NCBI RefSeq assembly: GCF_004153445.1
Contig: NZ_SDQC01000001.1
Coordinates: 372,001-436,000, forward strand
Length of the DNA: 64,000 nucleotides
Direction of reading: 5' to 3'
Source: Allopusillimonas soli
Lineage (GTDB): Bacteria > Pseudomonadota > Gammaproteobacteria > Burkholderiales > Burkholderiaceae_B
The notes under the pieces were generated by a model. That model did no database searches, was not told where the DNA came from, and was given only the letters and a program-made list of their open reading frames with translations. A program made the position numbers and the translations under genes. Shown piece by piece: positions 58,870 through 64,000 of the stretch (within the stretch, counting starts at the first letter, position 1; each line of letters starts with the position of its first letter).

Positions 58870-59988
58870 TCAGAAAACGGGTATGGAAAAGCGTATGCCT
58901 ACATCATAATCCCCGCTTTCGAACTCGCGCTGGGCGCGCAGGCCAACACGCAGGTTGGGACTGTACCAGAATTGCTGCGTGAACCCGAAGCTGCGCACCG
59001 GCGATGCCGCGGAACGGTCCAGGCTCTCGAATGTGCCGCTGATATCGCCCCAACGCCCCGTCGGCACAGTGGCCGACCATTGCTGGCGCGTTGCGCCGCC
59101 GCCTGGGGTGCCGCCGTAGGTGCTGAGGTCGGCATAGCCCGGTGTAAGGCGCTCGTTCAGCCAGCTTAATTCGATATCGTCAAGGACGCTGACCCGATAC
59201 TCGGTCTGAAAGCGCCAGCCCTTGTACAGACCCGCGCTGGCGCGCGCAACCCCAGCGGTCCATGCGCCCCAGTCCGTCTGATATTCCCCGCCTACCCCGG
59301 TATTGACCAGTCCAGGCGCCACGCCCATTTGCGACTGCAATGTCAATCCGGGCTCCAGGCCATAGCTCACGAATGCATGTCCAGCCCCCTTGCCGTAGGA
59401 GAGGTCGCCCTGCGACTGATCCACTGCTTCGTCCAGCGCCCCCAAGGCCACGGAATACCGCCACACGCTGTCGGCATCCTGTCCCGGTGCGCCAGCGATA
59501 TTGATCCCACCCAGGCGTGCTTCACGGCCCCAGTCAGGCACGGCAATCTGCTGGCTGCCAACGGAGACGTCGAAATCCTGCTCCCCTGTGAACAGCCAGC
59601 TGCTTGCCCCCACACTCCAGGGCAGGCCCGTCGCATCGTCGATTGGGCCGGGCATGCGCACGACCGGCCTGAGGCTGAGCGCGCCGCGCAGGCCCGGTGA
59701 GGCAGGCGATACGCGGTCTGGCGCAGGCCGCCATGCATCGCGGCGCTGCCAGGTATAGCGCTGAGGAATGTAGCGTGCCGGCGGCGGGCTGCCCGCTGGC
59801 TGCGCGTTGGGGTCGGGAATCTGCCGGATGACGGGAGGCGGATCAACCGGATAGACCTGTACCGTGCTCCAGCCGAACCACGCCCTGCTCTCGGCCTGCG
59901 CAGACCCCGGAAACAGACATAGCATGCCAGCAAGCAACAAGGAAGATCGCAGCGGGAAGTTGGCAGGAGACATGAACACAAGAGGCAT
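58870..59988 (-). CDS. Predicted outer membrane beta-barrel protein of unknown family
   Basis: 372 residues with a signal peptide ending near GSAQA-ESRAW. A Pro-rich stretch follows (VYPVDPPPVIRQIPDPN), then alternating hydrophobic-polar strands and a C-terminal Phe (IRFSIPVF), as in outer membrane barrels. The pattern faintly recalls fimbrial ushers or porins, but no chaperone or pilin gene is near and no plug or POTRA domain is visible. The start is unclear; 59988 is the first ATG that gives a sensible signal peptide. Lies between ClC and recQ on the same strand. Confidence 0.65.
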   Translation of the reverse strand: MPLVFMSPANFPLRSSLLLAGMLCLFPGSAQAESRAWFGWSTVQVYPVDPPPVIRQIPDPNAQPAGSPPPARYIPQRYTWQRRDAWRPAPDRVSPASPGLRGALSLRPVVRMPGPIDDATGLPWSVGASSWLFTGEQDFDVSVGSQQIAVPDWGREARLGGINIAGAPGQDADSVWRYSVALGALDEAVDQSQGDLSYGKGAGHAFVSYGLEPGLTLQSQMGVAPGLVNTGVGGEYQTDWGAWTAGVARASAGLYKGWRFQTEYRVSVLDDIELSWLNERLTPGYADLSTYGGTPGGGATRQQWSATVPTGRWGDISGTFESLDRSAASPVRSFGFTQQFWYSPNLRVGLRAQREFESGDYDVGIRFSIPVF

Positions 59989-60050
59989 ACAAATTGAACG
60001 GTGCGGGCGACACATCGCAACCAGCCACCAGGCGGGAGAGCCCGCCCGGG

Positions 60051-61838
60051 TCAGGGCTTGCGCCGCTGCAGGTCGAACTCGAACATCGCTTCCGCGCTGG
60101 CGTCCATGGACCGCTTGAGCGCGCTATAGCGCTCCAGCACTGCAGATTTGTACACAACGCCCAGCAGGCGCGGATCTTCCTTGCTGCTGACGACGGGCAG
60201 GCGCTCGCCGCGAAACTGAACGAAATAGTCCTGGGCCTGGTCCAGCGACATATCGGGCCGCAGGGTCTTGACGAAATCCGTACGCAACACATCGCCCGCA
60301 TGCTTTTCATCCAGGCCGCCCTGGCTCAACAATAAACTGGTGAGGTCTTGCTGTGCAATCACGCCGAGGTAATTATTGTTTTCGTCCACCACATAAAGAT
60401 AGCGGACCGGGTACTCGACAAAAAGCTGCACCGCGCTGCTGAGCGGCGCATTTGCGGCCACAACGGTGTCGGCGGGCCGCACCAGGTCGCCGATGAGCGT
60501 ATTACGCAGGCGCTGGCGCAGCACCGTGTCGCGTTCACGCACGACGGTGACCTCGTACATGGCGATCTCAGCCAATGCGCGCGAAACAAAATAAGCGATG
60601 ACGCCAGCCACCATGAGCGGCAGGACAATCTGGTAACTGAGCGTCATTTCGAAGATCATGATGATGGCCATCAGCGGCGCGCTGGTCGCGGCGCCGAGGA
60701 AACTGCCCATGCCAACCAGCGTGTACATGTACACCGGCGCATGCAAGCCCGGCAGGAGCGCCTCCATGCCTATGCCGAACAGCGTGCCCAACGCGCCGCC
60801 CACAAAGAGCGAAGGTGTGAATACCCCCCCCACCGCCCCCGATCCCACAGTCAGCGCGGTGGCCAGTATCTTGCAGACGAGCATTACCAGAACGGCATGC
60901 CAAGCCCAGTTGCTGTGCAGAAAGGCATAGACCACGCTATAGCCGTTGCCTGCAACCTGCGGCAGCACAACCAGCAGGCCGCCCACCAGGACGCCTCCCG
61001 CACCCAGGCGCAGCGGCAGCGCCAGCCCGGTGCGCCGGAATTGCCGGCGGGTGAAATCGAGCACCTTCAGGAACACAGGGGCGGCCACGCCGGACACCAG
61101 CCCCAGAAACACAAACGGGAGCACCTCCGGGCCCAGCAGCTGGGGCATTTCAGGCATGGCATAGATCGTGTGATAGTTGCCTGTCATGCGCATGACGATA
61201 TTGGCCGTGGCAGCCGACACCATGAGCGGGCCGAAAGACTGCATGCGCATGGTGCCGATAACGATTTCGGCCACGAACAAGGCGCCTGCAATCGGCGTGC
61301 CGTAGGCTGCGGCGACCCCGGCCGAGGCGCCACAGGCAACCAGCAAGCGCAGACGCGACGTACTGAAATACGTAAGCCGGCCTATGGTGGAGGCAGCCAA
61401 TGCTCCCAGGTGCACCATGGCGCCCTCCCGCCCTATGGAGCCACCCGAGGCCACCGTGCACAGGGAGGACAGTGATCGCAGCAGCCCCTGCCTGATCGAC
61501 AATCTGCCGTCTCCAATGGCAACCGCCTCCATGTAGTCGGAGTTGGCGCCGGCGTGTATGCGCGCCGCCGCCCAAAGCAGCAGGCCCGCCGCCATGCCTC
61601 CCGCCATGGGAAACAGCACGCGCCCATACCAGGGAAGACTGGAAATGGTCTGCACGATGGAGCCGCTGCGGCCCGTGGCCAGATGCTGCAGCACGTGGAT
61701 GCCGACATGGAAGCCGATGGTGGCCAGGGCACCCAGCACGCCCACGACGACCGCCCAGCACAGCATGGCCGGCAGATCGGAAAGCCACGAGTAGGCCGCC
61801 AATTGCTGGCCCATGGACTGCACGCGCTTGCGTATCAT
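60051..61838 (-). CDS. ClC family chloride channel/transporter with CBS domains
   Basis: 595 residues. GSIGREGAMVHLGA (a GREGP-type selectivity element with Ala for Pro and the gating Glu kept) and GSGAVGGVFTPSLFVGGALG (GxFxP) are ClC signatures. The C-terminus from about residue 465 holds a CBS pair (LRNTLIGDLVRPADTVVAAN, then DVLRTDFVKTLRPDMSLDQ). The Ser-containing GSGIP motif near the start is not found. Chloride/proton exchange or channel function cannot be told apart here. The ATG at 61838 is taken; an ATG at 61868 is also in frame. Confidence 0.87.
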   Translation of the reverse strand: MIRKRVQSMGQQLAAYSWLSDLPAMLCWAVVVGVLGALATIGFHVGIHVLQHLATGRSGSIVQTISSLPWYGRVLFPMAGGMAAGLLLWAAARIHAGANSDYMEAVAIGDGRLSIRQGLLRSLSSLCTVASGGSIGREGAMVHLGALAASTIGRLTYFSTSRLRLLVACGASAGVAAAYGTPIAGALFVAEIVIGTMRMQSFGPLMVSAATANIVMRMTGNYHTIYAMPEMPQLLGPEVLPFVFLGLVSGVAAPVFLKVLDFTRRQFRRTGLALPLRLGAGGVLVGGLLVVLPQVAGNGYSVVYAFLHSNWAWHAVLVMLVCKILATALTVGSGAVGGVFTPSLFVGGALGTLFGIGMEALLPGLHAPVYMYTLVGMGSFLGAATSAPLMAIIMIFEMTLSYQIVLPLMVAGVIAYFVSRALAEIAMYEVTVVRERDTVLRQRLRNTLIGDLVRPADTVVAANAPLSSAVQLFVEYPVRYLYVVDENNNYLGVIAQQDLTSLLLSQGGLDEKHAGDVLRTDFVKTLRPDMSLDQAQDYFVQFRGERLPVVSSKEDPRLLGVVYKSAVLERYSALKRSMDASAEAMFEFDLQRRKP

Positions 61839-61882
61839 GTATGTTCCATCCGGAAGACCCGCCACCATACCGCACTGCGAGC

Positions 61883-61902
61883 ATCCATTTCAATCCATTT
61901 CC
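61883..61902. repeat. Tandem 10-bp repeat upstream of the OmpR-type gene
   Basis: ATCCATTTC occurs at 61883-61891 and again at 61893-61901, a period of exactly 10 bases, 44-63 bases before the OmpR-type start. OmpR-family regulators bind direct repeats with about this period, so it may be an autoregulatory site. A palindrome CGCTTGCAAGCG (61906-61917) lies next to it. Confidence 0.45.
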
Positions 61903-61945
61903 ACGCGCTTGCAAGCGTTTCAACCGCAGGGCACACTTGAAGCCT

Positions 61946-62647
61946 ATGGAAAATCCGCTAGTGAAAGTATTGGTCGTTGACGACGATCCGGCCCTGCGGC
62001 AACTATTGGCCGACTACCTCAATCGTCACAACTACGACACCTTGCTGGCGCCCGACGCCAGCGACCTGGCTGGGCGCATACAGCGCTACTCGCCCGACCT
62101 CATCGTACTCGACCGCATGATGCCCGACGGGGACGGTGCTGAGGCCTGCCGCAAACTGCGCCAGCAAGGGGAAGACATCCCTGTTATTTTACTGACCGCG
62201 CGCGACGAAACCGTGGACAGGGTCATCGGCCTTGAAGCAGGCGCCGACGACTACCTGGGCAAGCCCTTCGATCCGCGCGAACTGCTCGCCCGCATCGAGG
62301 CTGTATTGCGGCGCAAGCGCGGCGCCTCCGCGCTCAATAAGGACAAGCCCGTGGCTTTTGGACCATTCGTGTTCGATCCGGCCACGCGCCAGCTCTACCG
62401 GGGAGAGGAAATCATCAAGCTCACGGGCGGCGAGGTCAATCTGCTCGAAGCGCTGGTCAGCAATCCGGGCAAACCGCTGTCACGCGACCGCCTTCTGGCG
62501 CTTGCGCGAGACGACGATGAAGGAGAGCGCAACGACCGCGCCATCGATATCGCCATCCTGCGCCTGCGTCGCGCCATCGAGGACGATCCCAAACAGCCGC
62601 GCTGGATCCAGACGGTGTGGGGAGTCGGCTACCGCTTCTCGCCCTGA
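61946..62647 (+). CDS. OmpR-type response regulator
   Basis: 233 residues. The receiver domain has acidic Asp-Asp at residues 11-13 (VLVVDDDPA), phospho-acceptor Asp56 (LIVLDRMMP) and Lys106 (LGKPF); the winged helix follows, with FGPFVFDPATRQLYRGE and the end QPRWIQTVWGVGYRFSP. Start at 61946; the frame is open further upstream but only the ATG leads into the domain. Divergent from the ClC gene and followed by its sensor kinase after six bases. Confidence 0.94.
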   Translation: MENPLVKVLVVDDDPALRQLLADYLNRHNYDTLLAPDASDLAGRIQRYSPDLIVLDRMMPDGDGAEACRKLRQQGEDIPVILLTARDETVDRVIGLEAGADDYLGKPFDPRELLARIEAVLRRKRGASALNKDKPVAFGPFVFDPATRQLYRGEEIIKLTGGEVNLLEALVSNPGKPLSRDRLLALARDDDEGERNDRAIDIAILRLRRAIEDDPKQPRWIQTVWGVGYRFSP

Positions 62648-62653
62648 TTCCAC

Positions 62654-64000
62654 ATGTGGCGTTCCCTGCTGCCCCTGTCTCTGCATTCCCGCATGGTGCT
62701 GCTCACGCTGGGCACCATTCTGCTGGTGCAGGCGGCCACTTTTGCGTCGGTGGCGTACTTCCGCAAGAAGTTCACCGAAGAAGTCGCCGTGGAACTCACG
62801 GCGACCACGATCCGCACCCTGCGCGCATCGCTGGCCGAAATTCCGTCCCGTGAGCGCGCCGATTTCGTGCAGCGCGCATCGCAGAACGAATGGCGGCTCT
62901 GGTCGCGCAATCTGCCCTCCAATGCCAGTGTCGAAGAGCACCGACCCAGGCACCGCCCCCAACGCCCGCCTCCGCAGGCCAACGACATACGCGACAATCT
63001 GCGCGCCTTCGTCAAGGCGCTGAATGCCAGGCTGAACGACGGCACCCGCGTGGCGCTCTCTCGCGGCCCCGAACCCCGACTGTATATTTCACTGCTGCCT
63101 GACATCGATGAGGACGAAGGCAACTATAACCGCGAGTGGCTTGTCATCCCGCTAGACCGGATTGCACCACCCGTGGCCACGCCGGTCATCGTGGTCTGGC
63201 TTACCGGCATGGGCCTGCTGCTCCTGCTTTCGGCCGCCTTCTCCTGGCATATCACACGGCCGCTAACCCGGCTGGCCCAGGCCGCGGACCGACTGGCCGC
63301 TGGGCAGCCAGAGCGGGTCACACCGTCGGGGCCGCGTGAAACGCGGGCCCTGGCCGAACGCTTCAACGCCATGCAGGACACGCTGGCTGAAACCAGCGCC
63401 GTGCAGCGCACCCTGCTGGCCGGGCTTCCCCACGATCTCAAGGGCCCGCTATCCAGAATGTGGCTGCGCATAGAAATGGTGGAGGATGCGCCGTTCCGAG
63501 AAGGCATGCGCAAAGACCTGCAGGACATGCAGCGCATGGTGGACCAGTTCATCGGTTTTGTGCGCGGGTCTGATCCCGGTTCCTACAATTTTGCCCGCAT
63601 GGATCTCAGGGCCTGGCTGAAGGAACAGGTCGATGCCTGGGAAAGCGTCGGCAGTCCGGTTTCCATGCTGCCGTGCGCCGTGCAACCCGTGTGGATACAA
63701 GGGGATCGTTCCGCGCTGGGGCGCCTGCTCGACAATCTGATCACCAATGCCCACAACCACGGAGCCCCGCCTGTGGAAGTGGGCCTGCGAACAAATGGAG
63801 ACATGGCCGTCATCGAAGTGTCCGACCACGGAGAGGGCATCAGCGCCCAACGTCGGGCGGAAGCCTTGCGGCCTTTTTCCCGCCTGGACGATGCGCGCAC
63901 ACGCACCGGCTCCGTGGGCCTGGGCCTTGCGCTGGCGGACGCCATCGTGCGCGCGCACCATGGCGAGATGGCGCTCGACGAAGCCGCCAGCGGCGGCCTC
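62654..64000 (+). CDS. Membrane sensor histidine kinase (EnvZ-type), 3' truncated
   Basis: 449 codons to the window end, still open, so the C-terminus is missing. Helix 1 near residues 14-35, a periplasmic part of about 130 residues rich in Pro and Arg, helix 2 near 172-195, a HAMP domain, the H-box with His260 (LLAGLPHDLKGPLSRMWLRI), N-box LDNLITNAHNHG, G1 VSDHGEGIS and G2 GSVGLGLALADAIV. The phospho-His would pass to Asp56 of the neighbouring regulator. Signal unknown. The start codon follows the regulator stop by six bases, so they are one transcript. Confidence 0.93.
   Translation, partial: MWRSLLPLSLHSRMVLLTLGTILLVQAATFASVAYFRKKFTEEVAVELTATTIRTLRASLAEIPSRERADFVQRASQNEWRLWSRNLPSNASVEEHRPRHRPQRPPPQANDIRDNLRAFVKALNARLNDGTRVALSRGPEPRLYISLLPDIDEDEGNYNREWLVIPLDRIAPPVATPVIVVWLTGMGLLLLLSAAFSWHITRPLTRLAQAADRLAAGQPERVTPSGPRETRALAERFNAMQDTLAETSAVQRTLLAGLPHDLKGPLSRMWLRIEMVEDAPFREGMRKDLQDMQRMVDQFIGFVRGSDPGSYNFARMDLRAWLKEQVDAWESVGSPVSMLPCAVQPVWIQGDRSALGRLLDNLITNAHNHGAPPVEVGLRTNGDMAVIEVSDHGEGISAQRRAEALRPFSRLDDARTRTGSVGLGLALADAIVRAHHGEMALDEAASGGL

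Overview
The window is a 64 kb piece of a GC-rich betaproteobacterial chromosome, most likely from the family Alcaligenaceae (Bordetella / Achromobacter / Pusillimonas relatives, Burkholderiales). Supports are a periplasmic Bug-type solute receptor, a type B ribosomal protein L31, a kynBA pair, the gene order ubiH-like-dusB-fis-purH-ruvC-ruvA, the order leuS-lptE-holA-proA, and enolase followed by ftsB. The genus cannot be fixed from sequence reading alone. I saw no rRNA or tRNA gene, insertion sequence, prophage or CRISPR array; the region is dense core genome with a few accessory genes.

Layout. 1-5.2 kb: the end of a CdsA-like gene, a Bug receptor-sulfatase-DUF1330 operon with a divergent MarR regulator, and ung. 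5.4-13.1 kb: a CPA1-type cation/proton antiporter, a DUF4168 protein, a YdgA-like DUF945 protein, a DsbA-family isomerase, the overlapping operon fkpB-ispH-maiA, and radC. 13.2-18.4 kb: kynBA, rpmE2 with its own promoter and terminator, a GT-C glycosyltransferase overlapping a MATE exporter. 18.5-24.7 kb: a glycine betaine ABC transporter in the order proX-proW-proV, a cyclopropane fatty acid synthase and a Bcr/CflA exporter. 24.8-33.3 kb: rpmB-rpmG, then leuS-lptE-holA-proA-hemJ-like-rlmL-like. 33.4-38.4 kb: a small unknown protein under a strong promoter, an RDD protein, an acyl-CoA synthetase-like enzyme, hslO and a TadE-like protein. 38.4-42.8 kb (minus strand): ftsB, eno, rhlE, azlCD. 42.9-45.7 kb: ilvE, a CHCC zinc-finger protein, a SnoaL-like protein and a YheT-like hydrolase. 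45.7-49.3 kb (minus strand): bepA, a CtaG-type gene, an MgtC-C-terminal-like small protein with a long leader that holds a possible small ORF, and a TM2 protein. 49.4-57 kb: ubiH-like, dusB-fis, purH, ruvC, ruvA and ruvB, the last two split by a reversed dehydratase gene. 57-64 kb: recQ, an orphan beta-barrel-like protein, a ClC channel, then an OmpR-type regulator and its sensor kinase, which runs off the window end.

How the genes relate. Most of the window is housekeeping: translation (leuS, rpmB, rpmG, rpmE2, dusB, rlmL-like), DNA repair and recombination (ung, radC, ruvABC, recQ, holA), envelope assembly (lptE, bepA, cdsA-like, cfa, ftsB), isoprenoid, haem and quinone steps (ispH, hemJ-like, ubiH-like) and osmotic or redox stress (proXWV, hslO, ClC, antiporter). 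The less ordinary material is non-coding or small: a 63-residue protein behind a near-consensus promoter with three dyads, an SD-equipped 24-codon frame directly behind a good promoter in the leader of the MgtC-like/ctaG/bepA operon, three genes with TAAAAT exactly six bases before the start codon and no clear ribosome binding site, hairpins between eno and ftsB and between proX and proW, and 10-bp tandem repeats ahead of the OmpR-type gene.
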